Part shown: in pieces, positions 17,019-24,497 of the stretch
Layout of the letters: the number at the start of each line of letters is the position of its first letter
Numbering within the stretch: the stretch's first letter is position 1
From: Streptomyces sp. A1136
Lineage (GTDB): Bacteria; Actinomycetota; Actinomycetes; Streptomycetales; Streptomycetaceae
Direction: 5' to 3'
Assembly: GCF_004795055.1 (NCBI RefSeq)
Contig: NZ_SSBJ01000003.1
Span: 239,245-303,244, forward strand
Length of the DNA: 64,000 nucleotides
Made by a program: the position numbers and the translations under genes
The notes under the pieces: generated by a model
Told to the model about the DNA's origin: nothing
The model's input: only the letters and a program-made list of their open reading frames with translations
The model's database searches: none

Positions 17019-17024
17019 GACCAA
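17011..17024. promoter_or_regulatory. dre-like operator (DasR-type palindrome)
   Basis: TTGGTCAAGACCAA: six-base perfect arms around AA. Its core TGGTCAAGACCA differs from the DasR-responsive element core TGGTCTAGACCA at one base of twelve. It overlaps the -35 box of the adjacent DasR-like GntR gene, where a bound repressor would block RNA polymerase. Autoregulation is the simplest reading; DasR itself might also bind. Confidence 0.6.
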
Positions 17025-17067
17025 TGCTCGCCGCTTTGCCGGGCAGATCGGGCATATGTAGCAAGCC

Positions 17068-17089
17068 GTTCACAGGATGTTCGCGCGCA
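17068..17089 (+). promoter_or_regulatory. PHO-box-like direct repeat
   Basis: Two adjacent 11-base units, GTTCACAGGAT and GTTCGCGCGCA, both starting GTTC[A/G], as in the PhoP boxes of Streptomyces. It lies 152 bases before the alpha/beta hydrolase start and about 50 bases upstream of the GntR -35. It is a weaker match than the box before phoD, and no obvious promoter follows at the expected distance. Confidence 0.33.
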
Positions 17090-17240
17090 CGGGAGGACCC
17101 CCCTTCGACCGCGCCCCGCCCTCGCGGACCCTCGGCCCCGCACCCGGATCCCGCGCCGCCGGGCCTTGCCGTCGGCGCCTACTGAGCGGTAGTCATTACT
17201 GACAGCCTGTCTCACGCGCGTCCACCCGACGAGGAGCAGC

Positions 17241-18128
17241 ATGACCGCCACGGTCTCTTTCCCCATCGCCTCACCGCACGGCCCGCGCACCGCCACCGTC
17301 GCCTACGAACGCAAGGGCGCCGGCGAGCCGCTCCTCCTCCTGCACGGCATCGGCCACCACCGCCAGGCCTGGCATCCCGTGACCGACATCCTGGCCGTCG
17401 AACACGACGTCATAGCCGTGGATCTGCCCGGCTTCGGCCTCTCCGGCCCGCTGCCGCACGGCGTCCCCTACGACCTGGCCACGGTCGCCCCGGCGCTGGG
17501 CGCCCTGTGCTCCGCCCTCGGCGTGGAGCGCCCGCACATCGCGGGGAACTCGCTCGGGGGGCTGCTCGCGCTCGAAATGGCCCGCGGTGGCCTCGTCCGC
17601 TCCGTCACCGCCCTGTCCCCCGCGGGTTTCTGGTCGCAGGGCGAGCGCCGCTACGCCTTCACCGCCCTGCGCGCCATGCGCGCCGGAGCCCGTGCGCTGC
17701 CCCACCCCGCGCTGGAGCGGCTTTCCCTCACCGCCTCGGGCCGGGCGGCGCTCACCGGGACCATCTACGCCCGTCCGACGCGTCGTTCGCCCGCGGCCGT
17801 GGTCGCCGAAACGCTGGCCCTGCGCGGAGCCACCGGCTTCGACCAGACGCTGGCCGCGGGGAGTTCCGTACGGTTCACCGCCGACCTGCCCGGACTGCCC
17901 GTCACCATCGCCTGGGGGGACCGCGACCGGCTGCTCCCGCGCCGTCAGGGCGTACGCGCGAAGCAGACCATCCCCGGGGCCCGTCTGGTGCGACTGCCGG
18001 GGTGCGGTCACGTCCCGATGAACGACGACCCGGCCCTGGTCGCCCGAGTCATCCTCGACACGGCGCGCACGGCCTCGCCCGCGTCGGCGTCGGCGCCCGC
18101 GTCGGCGTCGGCGTCGGCGTCGGCGTAA
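17241..18128 (+). CDS. Alpha/beta-fold hydrolase
   Basis: A 295-residue hydrolase. The nucleophile elbow is GNSLGG with S104; LLLLHGIGHHRQAW forms the oxyanion loop, IAWGDRDRLLP carries the acid and GCGHVPMND the catalytic histidine. The first 270 residues match ordinary alpha/beta hydrolases such as esterases or haloperoxidase-like enzymes; the substrate cannot be told. The last 20 residues are an Ala/Ser repeat encoded by a hexanucleotide run and are probably unstructured. GAGGAG precedes the ATG. It lies upstream of phoD. Confidence 0.88.
   Translation: MTATVSFPIASPHGPRTATVAYERKGAGEPLLLLHGIGHHRQAWHPVTDILAVEHDVIAVDLPGFGLSGPLPHGVPYDLATVAPALGALCSALGVERPHIAGNSLGGLLALEMARGGLVRSVTALSPAGFWSQGERRYAFTALRAMRAGARALPHPALERLSLTASGRAALTGTIYARPTRRSPAAVVAETLALRGATGFDQTLAAGSSVRFTADLPGLPVTIAWGDRDRLLPRRQGVRAKQTIPGARLVRLPGCGHVPMNDDPALVARVILDTARTASPASASAPASASASASA
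18081..18125. repeat. GCGTCG hexanucleotide run ending the hydrolase gene
   Basis: About seven copies of GCGTCG (one changed to GCGCCC) run up to the stop codon of the hydrolase and encode alternating Ala-Ser. Copy number could change by slippage in steps of two codons without breaking the frame, so the tail length may vary between strains. Confidence 0.75.
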
Positions 18129-18141
18129 TCAGCTGACGGGT

Positions 18142-18163
18142 GTTCACCCGCGGTTCGCGTGGA
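18142..18163 (+). promoter_or_regulatory. PHO box upstream of phoD
   Basis: Two adjacent 11-base direct repeat units, GTTCACCCGCG and GTTCGCGTGGA, matching the Streptomyces PhoP-box pattern (GTTCAYYYR-type units every 11 bases). The box ends 70 bases before the phoD ATG, and a CACACT hexamer at 18191-18196 could be the -10 of a PhoP-activated promoter. PhoP control of phoD is established in S. coelicolor. The first unit also lies within a CGGGTG-TT-CACCCG palindrome. Confidence 0.65.
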
Positions 18164-18233
18164 CGACGCGGCTGGGCCGGTGTGCGGCGGCACACTGGTC
18201 CGGCCCGCCCCCGCCGGCCCCTGGAGACACCCG

Positions 18234-19850
18234 ATGGCACCCACGCCGCACACCCGACGGTCCGTGCTCGGCAGTTCGCTCGCCGTTCCGGTCGGCCTCG
18301 CCCTGTCGGGCGCGCTCGCCGCACCCGCCCTGGCCGCACCGCCGTTCGCCGCTGCCCGCAAGGCGCCCGCCCTCGCCCTGTCCGGCCGGCCCCGCGCCTC
18401 GTGGGGCGCCCAGTCCGGCGAGATCACCGCCCACTCCGCGACTGTCTGGACGCGCTCCGACCGCCCGGCGCGGATGTACGTCGAGACCTCCCCGAGCGAG
18501 TCGTTCCGCTACGGTGTGCGCCGCCACGACGGCCCCCTCCTCGGGCCCGGCACCGACTTCACCGGCACCACCACCGTGCGCGACCTGCCCCCCGGACGGC
18601 AGATCCACTACCGCGTAGTGCTCACCGACCCCGCCGACCCGCGCCGCACCGGCGAGCCGGTCCAGGGCACCTTCCGCACCACGCCCGTCTCCCGCCGCGC
18701 GGACGTGCGCTTCCTGTGGTCCGGGGACCTCGCGGGCCAGGGCTGGGGCATCAACCCCGACCTCGGCGGGTACCGCGTGTTCGAGGAGATGCGGCTGCTC
18801 GACCCCGACTTCTTCCTGTTCAGTGGCGACACGATCTACGCGGACGGCCCGATCCAGGCGTCCGTAGCGCGCCCCGACGGCAGCGTGTGGCGCAACGTCA
18901 CCACCGAGGAGAAGAGCAAGGTCGCCGAGACGCTGGCCGAGTTCCGCGGGAACTTCCGGTACAACCTGCTCGATCGCAACCTCAGGGACTTCAACGCCCA
19001 AGTGCCGGTGCTCGCCCAGTGGGACGACCACGAGGTGCGCAACAACTGGTACCCGGGCCAGATCCTCGACGACCCCCGCTACGCCGTCAAGGACGTCGAC
19101 ACCCTCGCCGCGCGGGCCCGGCAGGCCTTCGGCGAGTACTTCCCCGTCACCGACCTGCGCGGCGGCCGTGCCGAGGGCCGGATGTACCGGGTGATGCGGT
19201 ACGGCCCGCTGCTCGACGTGTTCGTCCTGGACATGCGGACGTACCGGGACGCCAACTCCCCCGGGACGCGGACCGAGGACCCGATCGGCATCCTGGGCGC
19301 CGAACAGGCGGCCTGGCTGGGGCGCGAGTTGTCCCGCTCCCGCGCCACCTGGAAGGTCATCGCCGCCGACATGCCGCTGGGCATCGTCGTCCCCGACGGC
19401 GCCGCGAACTTCGAGGCGGTCGCCCAGGGCGACCCGGGCGCGCCGCTCGGCCGCGAGCTCCAGATCGCCGGACTTCTGCGTCACATCAAGCACCAGCGCA
19501 TCACCGGCACCCTGTGGCTCACCGCCGACGTCCACTACACCGCCGCGAACCACTACGCGCCGGAGCGGGCCGCCTTCACCGACTTCGCGCCGTTCTGGGA
19601 GTTCGTCTCCGGTCCCGTCGGGGCGGGCGGCTTCCCGGCGGGCCGGCTCGACGAGACCTTCGGCCCGCGGACGGCGTACGTCCAGTCGGCGCCGGTCGCC
19701 AACATGTCCCCGGCGGAGAACCCCCCGTATTTCGGGGAGGTGTCGATCGACGGCGACAGCGGCGAACTCACCGTCCGCCTGCGCCGTCAGGGCGGCGGCG
19801 TACTCTTCACCAAGACGCTTCAGCCGGGGCGCGTGGGGCAGCACACCTAG
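18234..19850 (+). CDS. phoD: Alkaline phosphatase D (PhoD), Tat-secreted
   Basis: A secreted metallophosphatase that releases phosphate from organic phosphodiesters or monoesters outside the cell. From the ATG at 18234 (CTGGAG upstream) it has 538 residues and a Tat signal (RRSVLGSSL, then AAPALAAPP cleavage region). A PhoD_N domain leads into the catalytic domain with metal-binding motifs SGDTIYAD (197-204), WDDHEV (263-268) and TADVHYT (430-436). Length and motifs are normal for PhoD, a Ca/Fe enzyme. A PHO box lies upstream, so induction at low phosphate by PhoRP is expected. Confidence 0.94.
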   Translation: MAPTPHTRRSVLGSSLAVPVGLALSGALAAPALAAPPFAAARKAPALALSGRPRASWGAQSGEITAHSATVWTRSDRPARMYVETSPSESFRYGVRRHDGPLLGPGTDFTGTTTVRDLPPGRQIHYRVVLTDPADPRRTGEPVQGTFRTTPVSRRADVRFLWSGDLAGQGWGINPDLGGYRVFEEMRLLDPDFFLFSGDTIYADGPIQASVARPDGSVWRNVTTEEKSKVAETLAEFRGNFRYNLLDRNLRDFNAQVPVLAQWDDHEVRNNWYPGQILDDPRYAVKDVDTLAARARQAFGEYFPVTDLRGGRAEGRMYRVMRYGPLLDVFVLDMRTYRDANSPGTRTEDPIGILGAEQAAWLGRELSRSRATWKVIAADMPLGIVVPDGAANFEAVAQGDPGAPLGRELQIAGLLRHIKHQRITGTLWLTADVHYTAANHYAPERAAFTDFAPFWEFVSGPVGAGGFPAGRLDETFGPRTAYVQSAPVANMSPAENPPYFGEVSIDGDSGELTVRLRRQGGGVLFTKTLQPGRVGQHT

Positions 19851-19915
19851 CGGCTTAACCAGTCGGTCACAGATCGTTCGCGGTCACGCAACACCCCTGC
19901 GTCACAGTGGTGTGC

Positions 19916-21349
19916 ATGACTGACCGTAACCCCGCCCCCGCCCAGCGTTCCCACCGCCACCACTGGCGCCGTGACCTCGTCGAACTGGCTGCCCTGTTCT
20001 GCGCCGTCGCGGTCGCCGACGGCATCGCCAATCTCGTCGCACACGGCCCCCGGGGGCCCGTGCTCCTGGTGGCCTCGGCCGTCGCACTCCTGGTCACGGC
20101 GGCCTTCCACACGTGGTGGGCACGTCGCCACAGCCATGCGCCGCCGCCCGGTCCGGCGCTCCCGGACACCGGCACGGCGCCGGCCGCCGGGGGCCGGGCC
20201 GCCTCCTCCGCCCCGACCGCCGCCGCGCTGTGGCGGATGCGGACGACGGTGCGCGACGAACCCGGCAGCCTGGCCGCGCTCTGCTCGGCCCTCGCCCGCA
20301 ACGGTGTGGATATCCTGACCCTCCAGACCCACCCGCTGCCCGAGGGCGGCACCGTCGACGAGTTCCTGCTCCGCGCCCCCCAGCAGCTGCCGTCCGCCGA
20401 CCTGACCCGGGCCGTCTCCGGGGCGGGCGGCCACAGCACCTGGATCGAGCGGGCCGACACCCACGACCTGGTCGACACCCCGACCCGGGTCCTGGGCCTG
20501 GCCACCCGCACCGCCCTGGACGCCGCCGAACTCCCCCTGGCCCTGCGCCAACTGCTCGGCCGCTGCACCATCCACTCGATCCCGGCCACCACCCTCTCCG
20601 GCCGCCCCAACGCCGGGGCCGACGCCCCGGTCGAGGGGGTGCTGGAGGCGACGGTCATGCGGCTGCGCGACCCGTCGGGCGGTGCCATCACCGTCGAGCG
20701 CCCCTACCTTCCCTTCACGCCCACCGAGTTCGCCCGCGCCCGGGCCCTGGTCGAGCTCGACGCCCGCCTCGGCCCCCGCGTGCCGCGCAGCCAGGACGTG
20801 CTGACCCTGCCCGAGGGCAACGAGATCACCGTGCGCCGCGCCGACGGCTCCGACCTGGCCGCCGCCCGTGCCATGCACGACCGCTGCTCCGAGCGGACCC
20901 TGGGCCTGCGCTACCACGGCCCGGTCGCCGACGCCGACCGCTACCTCGGGCACCTGCTGAGCCCCCGCTTCGGCCGCACCCTGGCCGCAACCACCGCCTC
21001 GGGCAAGCTCGTCGCCCTCGGCCACCTGCTGTGGGACGGCGACGAGACCGAGGTGGCGCTGCTCATCGAGGACGACTGGCAGCGCCGCGGCATCGGTTCC
21101 GAGCTGCTGCGCCGCCTCATCACCATGGCCGTCGAGGCCGGTTGCGACAGCGTCTACGCCGTCACCCAGGCCTCCAACACCGGCATGGTCGCCGCCATGC
21201 GCGGCCTCGGCCTCCCCCTGGACTACCAGATCGAGGAGGGCACGCTCGTGATCACGGCCCGGCTGGGCGCGACGCCGGTCACCTCACGGGTGCCGTACGA
21301 GGTCCCGCGCGGGCGTCCCGCGTACGAGGCCAGGCGCCACCGGGGCTGA
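19916..21349 (+). CDS. Membrane-ACT-GNAT fusion acetyltransferase
   Basis: A 477-residue protein with three parts. Residues about 22-65 hold two membrane helices (LAALFCAVAVADGIANLV and VLLVASAVALLVTAAF). After a Pro/Ala linker, about 105-185, comes an ACT domain (VRDEPGSLAALCSALARNGV), the small ligand-binding module seen in amino-acid enzymes. The C-terminal part, about 300-455, is a GNAT acetyltransferase with the acetyl-CoA loop WQRRGIGSELLRRL. The layout suggests an acetyltransferase at the membrane controlled by an amino acid. The gene has no ribosome-binding site; CACAGT seven bases upstream hints at a leaderless message. Confidence 0.87.
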   Translation: MTDRNPAPAQRSHRHHWRRDLVELAALFCAVAVADGIANLVAHGPRGPVLLVASAVALLVTAAFHTWWARRHSHAPPPGPALPDTGTAPAAGGRAASSAPTAAALWRMRTTVRDEPGSLAALCSALARNGVDILTLQTHPLPEGGTVDEFLLRAPQQLPSADLTRAVSGAGGHSTWIERADTHDLVDTPTRVLGLATRTALDAAELPLALRQLLGRCTIHSIPATTLSGRPNAGADAPVEGVLEATVMRLRDPSGGAITVERPYLPFTPTEFARARALVELDARLGPRVPRSQDVLTLPEGNEITVRRADGSDLAAARAMHDRCSERTLGLRYHGPVADADRYLGHLLSPRFGRTLAATTASGKLVALGHLLWDGDETEVALLIEDDWQRRGIGSELLRRLITMAVEAGCDSVYAVTQASNTGMVAAMRGLGLPLDYQIEEGTLVITARLGATPVTSRVPYEVPRGRPAYEARRHRG

Positions 21350-21382
21350 CCGGCCGGTCGGCGGGCCGCGAGGAGCGGAGGG

Positions 21383-21412
21383 CGGAGGGCGGGCAACCCG
21401 ATCCGCCCTCCG
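21383..21412. terminator. Hairpin after the ACT-GNAT gene
   Basis: CGGAGGGCGG-N10-CCGCCCTCCG, a ten-base perfect stem and ten-base loop, 33 bases after the stop of the ACT-GNAT gene. It likely separates it from the DUF885 gene in the same direction. The rest of the 236-bp gap has no gene. Confidence 0.55.
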
Positions 21413-21585
21413 GCTGTCAGGCCGGTCCGCCCACGCCCCTGAGTGGCAGGCCTCGCGCAGGCCCCGCCCACGCGGGGGCGGCACCCGCCGGCAGGCCCGT
21501 GAACAGGCCCGGCGGGCAGAGCCCGTAAGCAGGCCGAGAGCGAACGCCGATGACGCGGGGAGGTCACCCGTACGAAGATGGCCGC

Positions 21586-23292
21586 ATGTCAGACACCCTC
21601 CACCATGACAGCGCCTCCCGGCTCCCCCGTCAGGTCGCGGACGCCTACGTCGACGACCTCATCGCCCTCGACCCGATCCTGGGCACCTACCTCGGGGTCA
21701 CCGACTGCTCCGACAAACTCTCCGATTTCTCCCCGGCCGGCAGCGCCGCCATCGCCGAGCTCGCCCGCACCACCCTCGCGCGGCTCGACGCCGCCGAGCG
21801 GCTGCCCGGTGCGGACACCGACGTCGAGCGGCGTTGCGCGCGCCTGTTGCGCGAGCGGCTGACGGCGGAGCTCGCCGTGTACGAGGCCGACGAGAAGCTG
21901 TGCGTGGTGAGCAACATCCACTCCCCGGCGCACGAGGTCCGTGAGGTCTTCACCCTCACCCCGGCCGAGACCGAGGACGACTGGGCGGCGATCGCCCGGC
22001 GGCTGCGCGCCGTTCCCGAGGCCTTGGCCGGTTACCGCGAGAGCCTGGAGCTCGGCTTGGAGCGCGGGCTCCACGCCGGCCCCCGCGCCACCGCCACCTT
22101 CGTCGGTCAGCTCACGACCTGGGCGGGCCAGGACGCCGGCGCGGACGGGGACTTCTTCGGCGGGTTCGCGGCGGCCGGGCCCGAGGCACTGCGCGAGGAA
22201 CTGGACAAGGCCGCGGCCGGGGCGACCGCCTCCGTCGTGGAGCTGCGCGACTGGATGCGCGACGTGTACGCCCCGGCCGTCGAGGGTCGCCCGGACACCG
22301 TGGGCCGCGAGCGGTACGCCCGTTGGGCGCGCTACTACAACGGCACCGACCTGGACCTGGACGAGGCGTACGCGTACGGCTGGGCCGAATACCACCGGCT
22401 GCTGGCCGAGATGAAGACGGAGGCCGCGAAGATCCTCCCGGGTGCGGACCCCTGGGAGGCGCTGCGGCACCTCGACGAGCACGGCACCCACATCGAGGGC
22501 GTCGAGGAGGTGCGGGCCTGGCTGCAGGGCATCATGGACGAGGCCATCGAGAACCTCGACGGAACCCACTTCGACCTCGCCGAGCGGGTCAAGAAGGTGG
22601 AGTCCATGATCGCGCCCGCGGGCGGCGCGGCGGCTCCGTACTACACCAACCCGTCCGAGGACTTCTCCCGCCCGGGCCGCACCTGGCTGCCGACCATGGG
22701 CCAGACCCGGTTCCCGCTGTACGACCTGGTGTCCACCTGGTACCACGAGGGTGTTCCCGGCCACCACCTCCAGCTCGCGCAGTGGACGCACGTCGCGGAC
22801 CGGCTCTCGCGCTACCAGGCCGGCGTCGGCATGGTCAGCGCGAACGTCGAGGGCTGGGCCCTGTACGCGGAGCGTCTGATGGACGAACTCGGCTACCTGC
22901 GCGACGCCGAGCAGCGGCTGGGCTACCTGGACTGCCAGATGATGCGCGCCGCGCGGGTCATCGTCGACATCGGCATGCACCTGGGCCTGGAGATCCCGGC
23001 GGACTCGCCGTTCCACCCGGGCGAGCGGTGGACGGTGGCGCTGGCGCAGGAATTCTTCGGCCTGCACAGCGGCCGGCCGGCGGACTTCATCGAGAGCGAG
23101 GTGACGCGCTACCTGTCGATGCCGGGGCAGGCGATCGGCTACAAGCTGGGCGAGCGCGCCTGGCTGCTGGGCCGGGACAACGCGCGCGCCGCGCACGGCG
23201 ACTCCTTCGACTTGAAGGCGTGGCACATGGCGGCGCTGTCCCAGGGCTCGCTGGGGCTGGACGACCTGGTGGACGAGCTGTCGAAGCTGTGA
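21586..23292 (+). CDS. DUF885 family protein (putative metallopeptidase)
   Basis: A 568-residue cytoplasmic protein of the DUF885 family. The key motif is HEGVPGHH at 387-394, a variant HExxGH zinc-peptidase motif, followed by an acidic helix with NVEGWALYAERLMDELG that supplies a further ligand. The family is widespread in actinobacteria and treated as peptidases (M3-like fold) acting on small peptides, with little biochemical proof. The ATG at 21586 is chosen because the conserved N-terminus (LPRQVADAYVDDLIALDP) follows soon. No signal peptide is present. Confidence 0.9.
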   Translation: MSDTLHHDSASRLPRQVADAYVDDLIALDPILGTYLGVTDCSDKLSDFSPAGSAAIAELARTTLARLDAAERLPGADTDVERRCARLLRERLTAELAVYEADEKLCVVSNIHSPAHEVREVFTLTPAETEDDWAAIARRLRAVPEALAGYRESLELGLERGLHAGPRATATFVGQLTTWAGQDAGADGDFFGGFAAAGPEALREELDKAAAGATASVVELRDWMRDVYAPAVEGRPDTVGRERYARWARYYNGTDLDLDEAYAYGWAEYHRLLAEMKTEAAKILPGADPWEALRHLDEHGTHIEGVEEVRAWLQGIMDEAIENLDGTHFDLAERVKKVESMIAPAGGAAAPYYTNPSEDFSRPGRTWLPTMGQTRFPLYDLVSTWYHEGVPGHHLQLAQWTHVADRLSRYQAGVGMVSANVEGWALYAERLMDELGYLRDAEQRLGYLDCQMMRAARVIVDIGMHLGLEIPADSPFHPGERWTVALAQEFFGLHSGRPADFIESEVTRYLSMPGQAIGYKLGERAWLLGRDNARAAHGDSFDLKAWHMAALSQGSLGLDDLVDELSKL

Positions 23293-23340
23293 GCTGAGCC
23301 GAGCGACGCGACGGGCCCTCGTCTCCGCCGGGCGACGCGC

Positions 23341-23378
23341 ACGGGCCGCTCGTCTCCCCCGAGGGACGAGCGGCCCGT
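23341..23378. terminator. 14-bp stem terminator between convergent genes
   Basis: ACGGGCCGCTCGTC-N10-GACGAGCGGCCCGT: 14-base perfect arms, placed between the DUF885 stop and the stop of the convergent rhodanese gene. A degenerate copy of the left arm (GACGGGCCCTCGTCTCC) lies about 30 bases upstream. It most likely ends transcription from both sides. Confidence 0.7.
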
Positions 23379-23411
23379 CGCGTCGGTCCGAACGGCGTTT
23401 TCGGCGGTCGT

Positions 23412-23942
23412 TCAGCAGCCGCAGTCGTCGGAGTCGGTGGGTGCGGTCAGCGGGTCGGCCTCGGCGCGCTGCTCGCTGCCCTGCCAGGTCTCGACCTCGA
23501 AGCCCTCGCGGATCCAGTACTCGATTCCGCCGAGCATCTCCTTGACCTGGTAGCCAAGGCGGGCGAGGGCCAGGGCGGAGCGGGTCGCCCCGTTGCACCC
23601 GGGGCCCCAGCAGTACGTCACCACGGGGACGCTCTTGTCGAGGAGCCGCTCGGCCTGCTCGGGGACGAGGGCGGTGGGCAGGTGGATCGCACCGGGCACA
23701 TGGGCCTGGTCCCAGGAGGGCGTGGAGCGGGAGTCGACGAGCTGGAAGCCGAGTTCGCCACCCTGCTCGCGGTGGACCTTGAAGGCGGCGGCGACATCGG
23801 ACACGTCCGCGTGGAAGGCGAGGCTCGCCGCGAAGTAGGCGGCGGCCGCGGCCGGGTCGGCCGGGGGCACCCGGAGCACGGGGTTGTCGGTGGCGGGGAC
23901 GGTGGTCGCGGTGGCGTGGGGCCGGTCCTGTGTCGTCGTCAT
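23412..23942 (-). CDS. Rhodanese-like domain protein
   Basis: A 176-residue single rhodanese-domain protein. Substrate-entry strand FQLVDSRSTPSWDQAHVPGA precedes the active-site loop VTYCWGPGCNGATRSA, with the cysteine that would carry persulfide. A C-terminal DDCGC adds two cysteines. Such proteins move sulfur or act in redox signalling. The ATG at 23942 lacks a ribosome-binding site; TAGATT seven bases upstream suggests a leaderless message. It is divergent from the Lrp regulator, a frequent pairing in Streptomyces, so Lrp may control it. Confidence 0.9.
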   Translation of the reverse strand: MTTTQDRPHATATTVPATDNPVLRVPPADPAAAAAYFAASLAFHADVSDVAAAFKVHREQGGELGFQLVDSRSTPSWDQAHVPGAIHLPTALVPEQAERLLDKSVPVVTYCWGPGCNGATRSALALARLGYQVKEMLGGIEYWIREGFEVETWQGSEQRAEADPLTAPTDSDDCGC

Positions 23943-23949
23943 GGCTGGA

Positions 23950-23955
23950 AATCTA
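23950..23955 (-). promoter_or_regulatory. -10 box for rhodanese gene (leaderless)
   Basis: TAGATT on the minus strand ends seven bases before the ATG at 23942, so the message would start at the initiation codon. The -35 at 17-bp spacing (TTCCGT) is weak. Confidence 0.4.
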
Positions 23956-24000
23956 TGAGGTGTCGGACCGTCACGGAAGCAGCGTCCCCCGGCGTTGCCC

Positions 24001-24029
24001 TTGTCCCGCCGGGGAATCCCCGGTACACC
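24001..24029 (+). promoter_or_regulatory. Lrp gene promoter with operator in the spacer
   Basis: TTGTCC, 17-base spacer, TACACC. The spacer holds a perfect inverted repeat CCGGGG-AAT-CCCCGG at 24009-24023. A protein bound there would sit between the two hexamers and block transcription, which suggests autoregulation by Lrp or control by another factor. Transcription would begin at the ATG at 24036. Confidence 0.5.
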
Positions 24030-24035
24030 TGCATG

Positions 24036-24482
24036 ATGACCGACTATTCCCCTGACGCCACGGACTGGCGGATCCTGAAGGCCCTCCAGGATGACGGCCG
24101 CGCCAGTTTCGCCGATCTGGCCCGCACTGTCTCCATGTCCGCGAGCGCCGTCACCGAACGCGTGCGGCGGCTGGAGGAGGCCGGCGTCATCACGGGTTAC
24201 ACCGCCGTGGTGAACCCGGAGAAGCTCGGCAAGCCCGTCCTCGCGCTGACCCGGCTGCGCTATCCGCACGGCAACTACAAGCCGTTCCACGACCTGTTGG
24301 AGGCGACCCCCGAGATCCTGGAGGCGCACCACGTGACGGGCGACGACTGCTTCGTCCTCAAGGTCGCGGCGCGCTCGATGTCGCACCTGGAAGAGATCGC
24401 CGGGAGGATCTCCGGTCTCGGCCCGGTCACCACCAGCGTCGTCTACTCCTCGCCGCTCCCCCGCAGGCCACTGAGCCCGTGA
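24036..24482 (+). CDS. Lrp/AsnC-family regulator
   Basis: A 148-residue feast/famine regulator. Residues about 5-60 form the AsnC-type helix-turn-helix (DWRILKALQDDGRASFADLA, then SASAVTERVRRLEEAGVI); about 70-140 is the RAM/ACT ligand domain with HHVTGDDCFVLKVAARS. The second of two adjacent ATGs is chosen because a promoter puts the RNA start there. The partner may be the divergent rhodanese gene 94 bp away. It ends 15 bases from the stop of the convergent sbcC. Confidence 0.92.
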   Translation: MTDYSPDATDWRILKALQDDGRASFADLARTVSMSASAVTERVRRLEEAGVITGYTAVVNPEKLGKPVLALTRLRYPHGNYKPFHDLLEATPEILEAHHVTGDDCFVLKVAARSMSHLEEIAGRISGLGPVTTSVVYSSPLPRRPLSP

Positions 24483-24497
24483 GGGAGCGACGCCGCG

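Larger units (their letters stand above)
16889..17240. promoter_or_regulatory. 352-bp divergent GntR/hydrolase regulatory region
   Basis: No gene is seen here. The gap holds the GntR promoter and dre-like operator (16990-17024), a PHO-box-like direct repeat (17068-17089), and an A/T-rich patch (TTTATTAAA near 16960) inside the GntR leader. Nearer the hydrolase there is an imperfect inverted repeat CTACtgagcgGTAG (about 17179-17192) followed by TAGTCA. The hydrolase start has GAGGAG upstream. Confidence 0.5.

Noticed and set aside
18140..19858. Long open frames in the two other readings of phoD
   Set aside because: Arg/Pro-rich frame shadows; the PhoD frame has the Tat signal, metal motifs and a ribosome-binding site.
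19865..19886. A possible third PHO box (GGTCACAGATC-GTTCGCGGTCA) before the ACT-GNAT gene
   Set aside because: Unit match is weak after the first four bases and the protein has no phosphate link, so I did not list it.
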